Source: Jaltomata sinuosa (Eukaryota > Streptophyta > Magnoliopsida > Solanales > Solanaceae). Taken from it: DNA of 64,000 bases. Within the stretch, counting starts at the first letter, position 1, and every line of letters starts with the position of its first letter. Position numbers and translations under genes: made by a program. Below, piece by piece: positions 33,981 to 45,079 of this stretch. Below the pieces are notes generated by a model that saw only the letters and a list, made by a program, of their open reading frames with translations, was not told where the DNA came from and ran no database searches. Location: contig QJPP01000857.1 in NCBI GenBank assembly GCA_003996215.1, positions 186,001-250,000 on the forward strand, written 5' to 3'.

Positions 33981-36860
33981 ATGCTTAGGATGAGTATGAC
34001 AGTGGGTGACGACGAGGCTTCTACCCCTGTTAATTCAGTGCTCCATTAAGCCCCAGGAGTTTAGAGAATGGGCTTACCGTATCAGCTAGAGGGGGGTTTG
34101 AGGCCAGCCCAACTTCTGGTAGGATTTATGGCTACCCCAGTTCTTCAGGAAACCATGGCTAGGACTCTGAGCCTTTCGGGGGGTGTATCTGTATCTCGGG
34201 TAGGGGCAGCACCCAATTTTTTGAGTGGTGTTTTGGTGAGATTTAAGATTATGGTTTTCCCTACCTTAGACCTTGCGTATATTGGCTATATCTATATTAA
34301 TTAACATTCTTGGGTTGGGTATTCTAGGTTGTCACCCCAGACCTTATCCGCTTATTTCATCCATTTTATTTCTACATTGGTTGTAGTATTTGGCCGAATG
34401 TTGTAGTATTACCCTTATGGCCTTGGGTGGCCTTTGTATGTGCCTTTGGACCATAAATGGTGGGAAAATTATGAATATCCATGAGTCCCAGATATCGAGT
34501 TGTGATTCTATGTTGGTTATCTGTGTTGTAGAGAAGTTTGAGCCTGTGTAGGGCCGATAGGTTGATTATGATTCGCGGGGCTATTGATTGTGTTTGAGCA
34601 TATCATATCATATAAAGAGTTTTTTGCATTATTTACTACTACTTAGGTTGCGGTCCTAACTATCACCATTTTCTAAAAATATTGCATGATCCGTGAGCCT
34701 ATTTTCAATATAAAAGGTTCTAAATGGATTTGACATTTTTTTTATGGATTTTTTGGAGGTAAAAATGATTAAAGAAGGTTTTATCACTGGTTTTTCACAC
34801 TGATGCTAGACTCGGCTAAGCCATAGCGCTAGACATATTTTATGACTAATTTTGAGATGATACTAGGCCCAGTTGAGCTGAGCTCAAGACTTGTTTTACT
34901 ACTGATTTAGACACAGGTATATTCTGGGCACCCTCTATTGGGGTTTGAGATTGTAATTTATTGATTTAAACTCATATACCCTCTGGATAGTTATACTTCG
35001 AGATTTTGTGATTTTTGTTTATGATCGAGGACCTCCATGGTCCTTTCCAATCCAGACCAGGGGATACGTGCTTCGAGTGCCAAGGGAGGTACGTATAGAA
35101 CTACTATTACACCTAGTTTCATCATATCATTCATATCGGATCCACCCTTATTTTCTGTTTGTTTGTTCCTCAGTGTACGCTCTAGTAGTATGGGATGCCG
35201 GAGGGTTTGTTTCACTTGTGTGTGTTCCTCGGGTAGGGGGGTGCTTGTTGGGACTTTAGGTTGACTAGCTTACGCTATCTTATTGTAGTTCTGGTTAGCG
35301 GCCTTCCAATCTTTGTGGATTAACTTATTCAATCCTATGGTAGAACTTGTGAGTGTAGTGTTTATGCGTGTGATTTTCTCAGTAGTTGAATTCTTTTAGT
35401 TGTGGATGGGGTGTGTGCCTTTGGGAGGTAACTACCTGGGGTATGTTGACTCATGGTTAGGCCTCATTGGTTTTATTTCTGGTTTTTGTTATGGTTCTAG
35501 AATTGGTTTGAGTAATTCAATTTCTAGCAGTCTGGGGTAGTTTTTTCTAGTCCATGTCTAGGGTATGCCTGAAATTGTTCTGTTAGTATGTTGTGATACC
35601 GGTAGCTTTGTGTCGGGGAAAGAGGCTTTGTCAGAAGGAGAATGGTGTTGGTTATGCAAGTTGGTATCAGTTGGCTTTGCATTTTACGGGAGGTGAGGAT
35701 CGACCTTCTTAAATTGTTTGGTCTGGAAAGTTGGCAGGTATATGGGTCATTTTTATGGTTTTCCTTAGTTCCCAGTTTGGTTGAGTTTTAGCTGTAGTGT
35801 TGTGGTTGTGTTGGGCATTCGTCCTATGCTTATTTCGTCTTGTCGAGTGTCCCTAATAGAGTTGTGGGAGCTAAGGGAACAACTCCAGGATCTCCTGATA
35901 AAGCATCAGTCAGGTTTGGTGTATCTTTGGAAAGGATTCCGTTTGGTTTGATAAAGGAGGGAGATGACTCCTTATGTGTATGTATGGGTTATTAGTAGCT
36001 GACTGAGGTGACGACTATGGGTACGCTTTGGTTTGTATATTGATTACTTGATTTGACTGACTATAGAGTGCACCAGCATTGTCCTTATGTAAATTCAAGG
36101 GCAGGATTCCTTATAGTAGCGATCAAGGTGGTAGGCTCTTCCATTACTACCTTTGGGGGCATGTTGCATCTGCGGTGATTGCCTTGTCATATTCTTTGGA
36201 GGACCCATGTCTCAACAACATCTATGGAGTGGCCAAACTATATATTCAGAGCCTTGTTGGCTCCAGTTCCTATAGTGTTCATCGGCAGTGTGTGAGTCTA
36301 CTCAGGGTTTTGACAGAGGCACTGATCGGTATTTGGATTTGGGTTTCAGAGTTGTGGGCTAGTAGGTTAGTTTGGGTAGTTCGTGAAAAGTTCTCTGCGG
36401 TTGCAGCTTCTTTGAGCTGGAAGGCAATAAGTGCGGATAACTTATCTTCTCTATCTTAGTTCGGCGTGGCCCTTGGCCTTGGACATCCAGTCCTTGGCTA
36501 ACCATTTGGCTAGGTTGGATGTGTCAGATCCCAACAGTGTTCTTGCCAGTGGGGAGATCCATTTCTACCTTGGTTGGACAGATTCATCGGCATCATTACG
36601 TGGATCAGCAGTTCTATGGTATATGTGATCAAGTTGTACGGGTTGAAACCTACAGGGCTACTTTAGATTCTGATGGTACTTTGAGATCGATCGTCGCCTT
36701 TGTATCCTGAGAGTTGGAGGTTTGAATTAGTGTTTTCCCCGAGGGATTGGGTATTGTATGGGATCCTAGCGTTGATTAGGCTCTGCCAGTGTGGTATAAG
36801 AGTTATGGTATGTTGAATGCTTTAAGAGTTGGTAGGTTGTGTATTAGTGCAGTAGAGCGA
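33981..36860 (+). pseudogene. Heavily decayed gag-pol of the chromovirus relic
   Basis: Most of the stretch cannot be aligned by eye. Two pieces are convincing. WELREQLQDLLIK near 35870-35910 corresponds to the ELKELREQLQDLL start of the chromovirus RT. QSLANHLARLDVSDPNSVL at 36491-36547 corresponds to the linker between RNase H and integrase. Both are in plus orientation and in the right order. Stops and frame changes are too many to list, and neither the RT nor the integrase active site can be found. It is older or faster-decaying than the Tekay copy at 6077. Confidence 0.6.
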
Positions 36861-36924
36861 GTGTTTTGAGCCAGAGGGTGACTTAAGAGATAGTGTTTTG
36901 AGCCAGAGGGTGACTTAAGAGCCA
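36861..36924 (+). repeat. 32-bp tandem duplication
   Basis: GTGTTTTGAGCCAGAGGGTG plus ACTTAAGAG occurs at 36861 and 36893 with a period of 32. Confidence 0.9.
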
Positions 36925-38929
36925 AAGAAGAAAAGAGTGTTCTTCTCCAAAGTTCAGACCTAGGGCTTTCTCTTCCAAGCTTCAATTTCAGATTTGTCTT
37001 TAGGGATTATCATCCACCAGGTATGTAGGATTCCAATGAGAGTTTCCTTTCACCCTCATGTCCAAAGTTTTAGATTTCAGTATGAATTTACAAGTTATGA
37101 TTCTAGGGTTCTTACCCAAACATGTGTTTCACTATAAATTTGACTTCTTGATGACTCTACATAACTACTGGCTTTGTTAGAATGATTATTACATGAATTC
37201 CTGCAAATTGATTTCAAAACCCAAGATATTTAGGAGAAGCATATTTTAGCCTGATTTTATAATATTTTCTCAGAATTTAGCTCTCCCTTCAGAATTTCGT
37301 TCAGTTTGTCAGCATTCAGTCTAAACAAGTTTAAGTTTCCTCATGATGATTTTAACTATGGGTTTTGGCTTCCAGACAAGTATTTATAATTCCAAATCAC
37401 ATCAGTCTAGTTGTTTTAAATACAAAAGAACTATGCATGATTTAGCAGGCTTCCGCTTACCTTCAGTATGATCTATAAAATATATTTTAAATATGAACAG
37501 TTTTGACATTCAGATAAATCACATGATACAAACCGTTCTCATGCATTATAGTCAGGCACTCTGTCAGTCAAAATTACATGATTAGAATGCTTTAGCCTCA
37601 GTAATATTTTGCATTCTCGGAATATCAGTATATTTGAGCTATCCAGTATTTGAGTTGCATTCATTGCTTTATATTCAGTTGGGAGTAGGCTTAGCACCGA
37701 ACGAATGAAGGGATGAAGGCGCAGCTGTCAAATTAGGTTGAGACCTTTAGTAGTAGTCCCTAAGTCTCAGAACTACAACGCCACTGTAGGTATCAAAAGG
37801 GTCAGCTGTCAGATTAGGCTGGACACCCTTGTCCCTTGTGGACATCAGTTTAGTGTATCCATGTCAGATTTGTTTGTACCCTTTGCAAGTTATGAACACC
37901 CTTCCATCCTGGGTTACAGGTTGGCCCCATAGTTAGCTCAGCTTGGGATATGTCGGTTAATAGTAGCTCCCACAGTCCATAATTATTATTGCATGACCTT
38001 GTATTCAGTTATTCAGTTTAGTATTATACAGTTTCATGTTTATATAATTGGTCATTGCATCAACTTATACCATTAAGCTTGTAATCAGTACACTATATAT
38101 CACTATTTTTAGCATGTTAAGTAGAAGGAACTCACCTAAGAACTTACTTTAAACATGAATTTTAGCATGACTCATGACTTTTAGCTTAGTTGCACTATTT
38201 CATAATTTACAGATATACTTCATCTTTTCAGTGTATGGATCCCTAAATAACAGTTTTACTTATCTTAAAATATTATGATCTCACAGTTATAGTTCAAAAA
38301 CATGATTTACACCTTTTTCAGTAAAAGAGCTTATATTCTATAGTTTTGACTTATGCACTTCAGATGTTATACTTAGTCCAGTCTTCAGCCATGTTTTCAG
38401 TACATACATGTTTCTCATGATTTTAAAGTTAGTGCATTATCTCACATGCTCAGTACTTTCAAAGTACTGATCACATACCTTCTTGTGCTTCATCCTTTTG
38501 ATGATGCAAGTTTTAGTGCTAGCTCCTAGGATCATGGTCAGATAGATTGCAACTTCCAGTTAGTAGAGGATGAGTTCTCCTTATTCAAAAACTCCAGTCA
38601 ATAGTAGTCATAGCAGTTTATTTTCAGTGTTTTGATATATTGATTAGAGATAGTTGGGGGTCATGTCCCGGCTAACTATAGTCAGTGTTAATAGAGGCTT
38701 CACAGATAGACAGTAAGTCAGTTAGATGTATAAGGTTTTCAAATGCCATTGTATCTTAGTTTCTGAAAGTTCATTTTGTTATAATATTTTTAAAGAGCTC
38801 AGCACATTTTAGCTTTCGCATTATCTTTCAGTCTACATCTCGGTAGTATGTCAGGTCATGGGTTAGCTTGAGGTCACTTGTGACTCTAACCACCGTGTCA
38901 CATCCAGGGTGTAGGCTCAGAGCATGACA
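36925..38929 (+). repeat. 5'-truncated Tekay-like LTR nested in the chromovirus relic
   Basis: The sequence parallels the Tekay LTR from about its position 720 onward: the leader CTTCAATTTCAG...GGTATGTAGG, the CTTAGCACCGAACGAATG...CTACAACGCCACTGTAGG segment (compare 7375-7435), and the end GGCTCAGAGCATGACA at 38929. The TGTAACAC start and about 0.7 kb of U3 are missing. No interior follows, so it is a truncated solo LTR. It is far more diverged than the two LTRs at 6077-15351 are from each other. Confidence 0.65.
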
Positions 38930-39911
38930 TATTTGGAGCAGCAACAGTATTCTTAGAGTTTGAATTTAGTTGATGACTACACACTTTGTGGTAGGATTAC
39001 CACACTCCTTATAAAGATTGGGTTTTGTGATTGGATCTTCTTGGGTAGGTTGTCCTGGGTCATTCACTTTCAGTCGATTCAGACTTAGCATGGTTCAGTG
39101 AAGTTGGTTTTTTTGTTCTACGTTGGGAGATTCTCCTTCGACATAGAGTGTTAATCCATATCCCTCCCAAACCTAGTATTCTAGTTTTGGTTGAGCTCTG
39201 ATGGTTGGTTCAGCGGGTTATGATATCAAGATTGATCATAGCAAAGGTATTCGTTCATTGGTTGATGGTAAGTTAGGGCAGATTACTATAGTTTTCAAGG
39301 ATTTACTTTGGGTAGGTATCTTGGATGTCAGAGGCTAGTAGACTAGAGCTTGGCTTGGATAGAGTTGGAGTCTGAAGGTTACCTCATTTGTGATTGAGTA
39401 TAGCTAGAACTATGGATCTCCGGTGGATTGGTTGATATTTTGAGAGTGGCTAGAGTGTTTGACTTGTGTAAAGCTTCATGGTTATGGTGGAAAGGATTAA
39501 GGTTAGATAGAAGTGTTTAACATATCAAGAATTTCATGAGTTAGAGGTTTGGTGGTAGTGCTCTAGGTAAACATGGGTGTGGTATCGAGGGTTCGAGTTT
39601 AGTGTGTTGATCACCTTGGTTCTCTTGGTTTCGGTGTTGTGTCAGTACATTTCAGTAGAGTTTCTTAAGGTTCGGTTCGGTTAATAGACCTTTGGAGTTT
39701 TGGAGTTAAAGATTGGAGTTTAGCTTGGCTAGTAAGGAGTTAAGGTTTGGTATCTTTCCTTTAATTTAGCTTCATTGGGTGCCTTCTAGTCAGAGAGGCT
39801 ACCCAGGATTTTGAGAGAGTGGTGCGAGCTAAGTATCAGTCTTTGTTTGAGTCCTCAGGTGTTTCCCTTCTTTAACTTTTGAGGACGAAAGTCCTTTTTA
39901 GTAGTGGATGT
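38930..39911 (+). pseudogene. 3' end of the chromovirus relic's pol
   Basis: Mostly unrecognisable. Near the end, VRAKYQSLFESSGVSLL (39821-39872) fits the end of a chromodomain-containing pol, where relatives read KYPHLFESSG. The polypurine-like AGTAGTGGATGT precedes the right LTR. This supports the chromovirus call and the orientation. Confidence 0.55.
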
Positions 39912-40599
39912 TGTAATGACCCTCTAAGTCATTTTCCACTATTCGTGCTTTTTTCTGCATTTTAAGCTTTTTGGAAGCAAATACAGGTCATTTTTGGTTA
40001 GCCTAAAGGTTGGTTTTGGGCGCGGGGTGTACTTTTCATTTAATTAACCTCTATTGGGATTTTCATCGATTCCATTGAGTCTGGAATGCCATTTCTAGTT
40101 AAATAGCTCAGCTTATTTATGTTTGCAGGACCCCAGATGCATTCCCGGGGGCCCATCATTTGAAAATCTACCTTAGCATGGCTGCAACATTGCTAGTTGC
40201 TGGTATGGCACCACAGCAGGTGCCTGGCCGCACCTGCACTGGTGCTCCTACGCCTGAGTGCTCCTACGCCTGAGTGCTTGCTTGGGCACTTTGTTTATAT
40301 TTTGTATTTTTGATAGACAAAGTCTGTTGTATACCTACTCCTCACTTTAGATGCTCTTGTACTGGTGACACCAGGTCCGGGGTTGGTTCTTGTGTAAATT
40401 TGTCTTCTCGGTCACTTTAGTGCAACTTTTATATATTTATTACAGTTGTATGTATCTATACTTTTGGCCCTTATCTTCCTTATATTCTCTTCCTCTTTAG
40501 TTATTTAAACTGCTTTATTTTATCTTCTGCGTTGTTGGGTTGGCTTGCCGACCGGGGGATTATGTAGGCACCATTATGGCCCAGTTTTGGGTCATGACA
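39912..40599 (+). repeat. 3' LTR of the chromovirus relic, internally deleted
   Basis: 688 bp against 3164 bp in the partner. It starts TGTAATGACCCTC and ends GGGTCATGACA. Two deletions are clear: one corresponding to about 30700-31105 and one to about 31440-33460 of the left LTR. The second deletion removed the 73-bp repeats and most of the GC-rich stretch. Confidence 0.85.
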
Positions 40600-41347
40600 G
40601 AATGGTGGACAGGATTGGTGACTTAAGGTCTTGAGTGAGAGTAAGAGGTCGGCTGATGGTAATGTCTGGGCTAGTTTGTAACACAACTGACAAATATGAG
40701 GGGTTACCCTTGATTGTCAAGATGGGTTGGCTTGGAGAGTCTAAGGATCTTAGGCTTGGGTAAAGGGAGTTTGGCGTGTTCTATAATGCCTGAGTTAGCA
40801 AGAGGTCACGTTAAGGAAGCTTGGGGGTTGAGTGTATAGAACTCACAGGTAACATGTTTGGGTAGTAAAGAGTTATTGATAAAGACCTCGGACTGTATAA
40901 CTCTCAAGTTGTATGTGTTCTTTCCAGAAATTTATATGATGTTATATGGTGGATTCAGGTCGACCAATGATGCCTAGCAGTACATGTTGTTTGTACTGAT
41001 ACTACTCTTTCTATACCTTTTTTGGGTACAGTTTGGTTGCAGGATCAGTCGATATTTCTCAGGTGATGAGGATGTCAATCTCCACCAGCTTCTACCCATC
41101 TTTTCCTATGGTGGGAGTTGTGTCTTATTTCTTTTCCATTCTCTTAGTAGCTCTTATACCCATTTAGACTAGTTCTTGTGGAAGGGTTTCATTGTATTCA
41201 AAGGTTTTGTAACTGTAATATGAAAAGAGTAAATTTTATGTTTTCCTATTGACTTCTACATACCTGTTTTTTAATTGGTGGTAAGGGTTCTCCTACCTAG
41301 GTAAATTAGAGTAGGTGCCCGCACGATCTGACAGTTGGGTCGTTACA

Positions 41348-41650
41348 CTCAGATTATGAATATTTGGTAGTCTTGCATATTTATCCAATTTCGGATGTTA
41401 TTGCAACTTGTGAATAACCCTTGAACTGTCCACCTTTGGGCGATCTTGCATACTATCTGGTTTCAGATATCGCTGCATCTTATAGATAAGTCTTGGTCTG
41501 CCAAGTTTTGGGGAATCTTGCACACTATCCGGTTTCAGATATTGTTGTGGCTTACAAATGACCGTTAGCCTATCAACTTTTGGGAAATCTATTTGATCGT
41601 CCAATTTTGGATTGCGACTTATAAACATCCTTCAGACTATATTCTTTCTT
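41348..41650 (-). repeat. 72-bp tandem repeat, four copies
   Basis: Anchors TCTTGCA/TCTTG at 41371, 41444, 41516 and a decayed one at 41588 give a period of 72-73. The unit runs roughly TCTTGCATACTATCTGGTTT + CAGATATCGCTGCATCTTAT + AGATAAGTCTTGGTCTGCCA + AGTTTTGGGGAA. It is the same repeat as at 23053-23358. The LTR between them inserted within the array. Confidence 0.92.
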
Positions 41651-41734
41651 CATCCCTGATGGCAAGTATCATTTGATATTTTGGTTAGCAAAGGCCTTTG
41701 CCACATGATCAAATATAACTGTGCTTTCTAAATG

Positions 41735-42010
41735 CAGAAATAGCATCGACGTCAGACTCCTTTGTCTCTATGTAATAATGGATATAAATTCTTTAAATGC
41801 TAGACTCTGTCATCTTTGCGTGGTAATAAAATATGAATGCACAAACATTTTCAACGTCAGACTCCTCTACCTCCATGCGATAATGGATACAAATGCTCTT
41901 GACGCCAGACTCCATCGTCTTTGTGTGATAATATGAATGCAGAAATATCCTTGGTGTCAGACTCCTCAACCTCTACATGATAATTGATATAAATGCTTTT
42001 GGGTCAATCC
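41735..42010 (-). repeat. ~51-bp tandem repeat, five copies, arranged as dimers
   Basis: The core CAGACTCC (once TAGACTCT) occurs at 41752, 41803, 41857, 41906 and 41957. Alternate units resemble each other most (CTCTACCTCCATGCGATAATGG against CATCGTCTTTGTGTGATAAT), so the higher-order period is about 100-105 bp. Confidence 0.88.
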
Positions 42011-42109
42011 TGCGGAGTAAATGTGACTTAGGGATGCCTCTAGATGCCATCCTTTTTTAATCCAACCGGAGAGGGAAATAATATTTGCAGCGAGCATATG
42101 CATGCAACA

Positions 42110-42230
42110 ATTGATAATGATTGTTCTCTTAACATGGTCCTTTCGACGTGAAATTATGATAATAGTCCTCTCAACATGGTCCTCTTAACGTGCAAATATG
42201 ATAATAGTCCTCTCGACAAGCAAATATGAT
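42110..42230 (-). repeat. ~43-bp tandem repeat, nearly three copies
   Basis: TGATAATAGTCCTCTCAACA + TGGTCCTCTTAACGTGCAAA + TA begins at 42112, 42157 and 42199; the third copy is shortened. Confidence 0.85.
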
Positions 42231-43553
42231 GATGATGTGGATGATCATGCAATGGCATGTGTAGCAGCTGCTGAAAACATCACCTTTAGTTTATATGCCA
42301 TCATGTTGATTCCTTTGTGTGTACCTGCGCTCAAGGCAAATGATTAATAGACACAACATCGCTTTCACCAGCGATCACAGTTAAATTCAAGAAAAACTTT
42401 AAAGAAAGCAGTCATGACGCTAATCAAAGCAACTTTTTTTGCAAGCATCATCCTCTTTCCAAGATGGATAGACAAACAAAGGGTTACTTTGAATGTAGAA
42501 AAATAGTTGAACCCATTTCTGGAAATAGCTACAAATACCGCTTTCAAACATTGTATGTTTGTTGTGATCCTTGACATGCTGGGGATTTGAGAAGGATGTC
42601 ATCGATCTCTCCTTATCTAGTAGTCCCTGCAAATACAAGAAAAATTGCCTGTTCTAGAAAACTCTCCCTCTTTTGGATCCTCCCTATCATTTCAGCTCTT
42701 TCTCGCTGATTTTGGGAATACGCTGAACAATGAGGGACTTTCACCTATCCCTTACACTTCTTAGGATAACCTGCATCCACACAAAAATTGTTAGTTTTTT
42801 GGTGAAACTGATATGTGTCGACCTTCTTCGATCTTCTGCTCCTTCTTTTGTCATCTGTGGGTGTTTGCCATCCTCAGTTGTTTGTCATCCTTGACCCCTC
42901 GGGTTACAGTAGATGTAAGACAAAGTCAAATTAATAAAGTTCAAAAAATAGTTTTTTAAAATATGACTTTTGAAGGAATGATTTAGAAAAATCTCTGACT
43001 ATCTTGTCATGGCATGCACTAGCTCAACGAATGTCTTTCACTTGAGGCCTGGACATATCTAACACATTGCTGGCGAGCTCTGTAGATTCTTCATCATCCT
43101 AGTTTGAAAGTTTTAAAATGGTCTTATGAGAAATCGGTCATAGCTCAGGATTAGTCCACCTTGAACTTTGCTGCAGCTGGGATTTCTGAAGTAGACTCTA
43201 ATCTCCTGGTGCTAGAAAATCCTTAAAATTTCTGACCAGTTAAAGGTTTCATGACAAATCTTGTATTGTTGATAAGAGATTTGACACTATGTGGGGATTA
43301 CAAGATTCTTAATTCATCTTAGTTGCTCTTTGGCACATTCTGCATTCCGGCTTGTTGGAGAACAATCTTTTCCTTTCGAATTTTTGAGATTCCTTTCTCA
43401 AATATTCTGCCTTAGTTTCCATTTTGTGGGGTGATATGACCGACCCATTGTGGCGCCTATGTATCCCATTGAAGCAGGAGTCAGGTCAAACATAGTTTTC
43501 ACACTCATAGTGGGAGAATAGAAATGATTAAAGGGGTGACCGAAGTCAACAAA
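42231..43553 (-). other. Non-coding 3' region of the Ogre/Tat element
   Basis: No gene is seen on either strand. In element sense, ACTCCTGCTTCAATGGGATACATAGGCGCC near 43450-43480 is a phrase common downstream of pol in Solanaceae Tat elements. The remaining integrase core and C-terminus that should lie here are absent, so a deletion joined the integrase start to the 3' region. Confidence 0.5.
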
Positions 43554-43835
43554 TCAGGTTATTTTCATGAAATCAGCTACAACCTTTTTGGTTACCGCCA
43601 TGTAAGAAGCAACTTCCACCCATTTGGTGAAGTACTCGCTGGCAACCAAAATGAATCTGTGTCCATTCGAAAAGGGTAGCTTGATTAAGCCAATGACATC
43701 CATGCCCCAGGATGCAAAAGGCAAAGGTGAGCTCATAGCATGAAGCTCGCTGGGGGGCACTCGAATCAAATCTCTGTGGACCTGGCACTCGTGGAACTTT
43801 TGCACTAACTTACCACAATTATTTTCCATAGTCTT
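43554..43835 (-). pseudogene. Integrase start of the Ogre/Tat pol, truncated
   Basis: It reads NNCGKLVQKFHECQVHRDLI (second half of the zinc-binding region, KFHEC where relatives have KCHKC, so one Cys is Phe), then SWGMDVIGLI with the first catalytic Asp, GHRFILVASEYFTKWVEV and TKKVVADFMK. The chain ends at 43554 before the second Asp and the Glu. The wording is that of Tat/Ogre integrase. Confidence 0.88.
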
Positions 43836-44149
43836 CCAGAAATATTTGGATCACAAGTTCTTCTTGGCTAAGGTGAACCCATTCATATGAGGTTCACACA
43901 CTACGACATGCACTTATTCCAGCAATTTTATGGTTTCGACCGAATCCACACATCTTAAGATGCAAGGCCTGGAGTTCTCCTATAAAGGATTTCCCCATTT
44001 AGGAAAAAGTTATTGGCAATTCTACGGATTATATTCTTTTGGTTGGTAGTCACATCTTCTGGATAGACCCAAGCTTCTAGATACCTCTTACATAAAAATA
44101 CCATGGCCTTTCGTCTGGTTCTGCCTCGACTTATGCATAATGCACATGT

Positions 44150-44600
44150 TGCTCATTTAGACTTATTACCAATGGATCAATGTAGTCTTATTTGGATGCT
44201 GAATCATGGAGGCTATAGTTGCTAAAGCATCGACAAACTCATTTTGACTCCTCAGAATATGCTTGAACTCGACTTTTTTGAACCTTTTGCACAAACTTTA
44301 TACCAATCCTGCATATGACACGATCTTAGAGTTCTTCACTGCCCATTCGCTCTGGACTTGATGAATTAGCAAATCAAAATCACCAAAGACCAATAATTCT
44401 GAAATATCCATATCGATATCCAACTGAATGCCAAGAATACAACCTTCATATTTGTCCATATTGTTGGTGCATGAAAAACGTAGTTTGGCTCTAATCGGTT
44501 AGTGGTTACCAGTTTCTGATATCAAAACTGCTCCAATGCCCGATCCCTTAAAATGGACCGCTCCATCAAAGAATAATCTCAAACCAAGGTATGATTCTAC
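44150..44600 (-). pseudogene. Second RNase H-like domain of the Ogre/Tat pol
   Basis: On the minus strand it reads LRLFFDGAVHFKGSGIGAVL, a stop, LRFSCTNNMDKYEGCILGI, ELLVFGDFDLLIHQVQSEW and SQNEFVDALATIASM. The acidic residues of an RNase H fold (FFDG, YEGC, GDFD, VDAL) are all visible. A domain of this type between RNase H and integrase is specific to the Tat/Ogre branch. At least two stops break it. Its role beyond a duplicate RNase H fold is not settled. Confidence 0.85.
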
Positions 44601-44699
44601 AATATTCTCTCCTACGAACAAGATTTATTCATCTGGAAACTAAGTCTAAAGTGGTTCATAATTTCATCAATGGGATTTTTTTCTAAATGATTTTCTAGA

Positions 44700-45010
44700 G
44701 CTTGTCCCCTGATTGGTTTTTGAGTCACATATATGATGTCGAACTCACTTAGCAACATTTGCTATTTGGATAATTTCCCCTTAGGCATGGGCTTCTCAAT
44801 ATGTACTTCAATGAGTCTATTCTGGAAATGAGATATGTTGTGTATGATGACAAATAATGTCTCAACTTCTGAGCTACCCAAGTAAAAGCGCAACAAGTTC
44901 TTTCCAATAGAGTGTAGCGAGCCTCGTATGAAGTGAACTTCTTGCTCAAGTAGTAGATAGTTCGTTCCTTCTTCCCGCTTTCATCATGTTGCCCTGAGAA
45001 TGAAAAATAT
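44700..45010 (-). pseudogene. First RNase H of the Ogre/Tat pol
   Basis: It reads ERTIYYLSKKFTSYEARYTL, ERTCCAFTWVAQKLRHYL and YTTYLISRIDSLKYI, then is frameshifted. These are the classical RNase H motifs of Tat elements (YYLSKKFT...ERTCCALTWVAQKLRHYL). The first Asp segment upstream (near 45000-45060) is degraded. Confidence 0.88.
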
Positions 45011-45079
45011 CAATAAAAGGCTTCCTTCTCTTGGAGAGACTAATATCGGTGGACTGGAAAAATAATTCTTAAAATGATC

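Larger units (their letters stand above)
30611..40599 (+). mobile_element. Chromovirus relic (~10 kb) with a shrunken 3' LTR and a nested LTR
   Basis: The left LTR is 30611-33774, the PBS 33778-33791 and the right LTR 39912-40599. The TSD is CAATG (30606-30610) and GAATG (40600-40604), one mismatch. The interior keeps only traces of pol, including an RT N-terminal segment, an RH-IN linker and a chromodomain end. The right LTR lacks about 2.5 kb that the left one has. Another LTR (about 36921-38929) sits inside. It inserted into the LTR spanning 23361-41347. Confidence 0.85.
23361..41347 (+). repeat. LTR (~2.5 kb without insertions), probably solo, split by two elements
   Basis: Three pieces join into one LTR: 23361-23986, 29485-30610 and 40605-41347. 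It begins TGTAATGACC and ends GGGTCGTTACA, and the joined length fits the 2386-bp LTR at 17063, with which the outer parts are collinear. Both outer flanks are the same 72-bp repeat in matching phase. The flanking pentamers are CTGGG (23356) and CTCAG (41348), a weak duplication. No interior lies next to either end, so a solo LTR is the simplest reading. Confidence 0.75.

Noticed and set aside
36079..36459. 126-residue open frame in the chromovirus relic
   Set aside because: It overlaps the decayed pol in a different frame from the recognisable RH-IN linker that follows. No motif is present.
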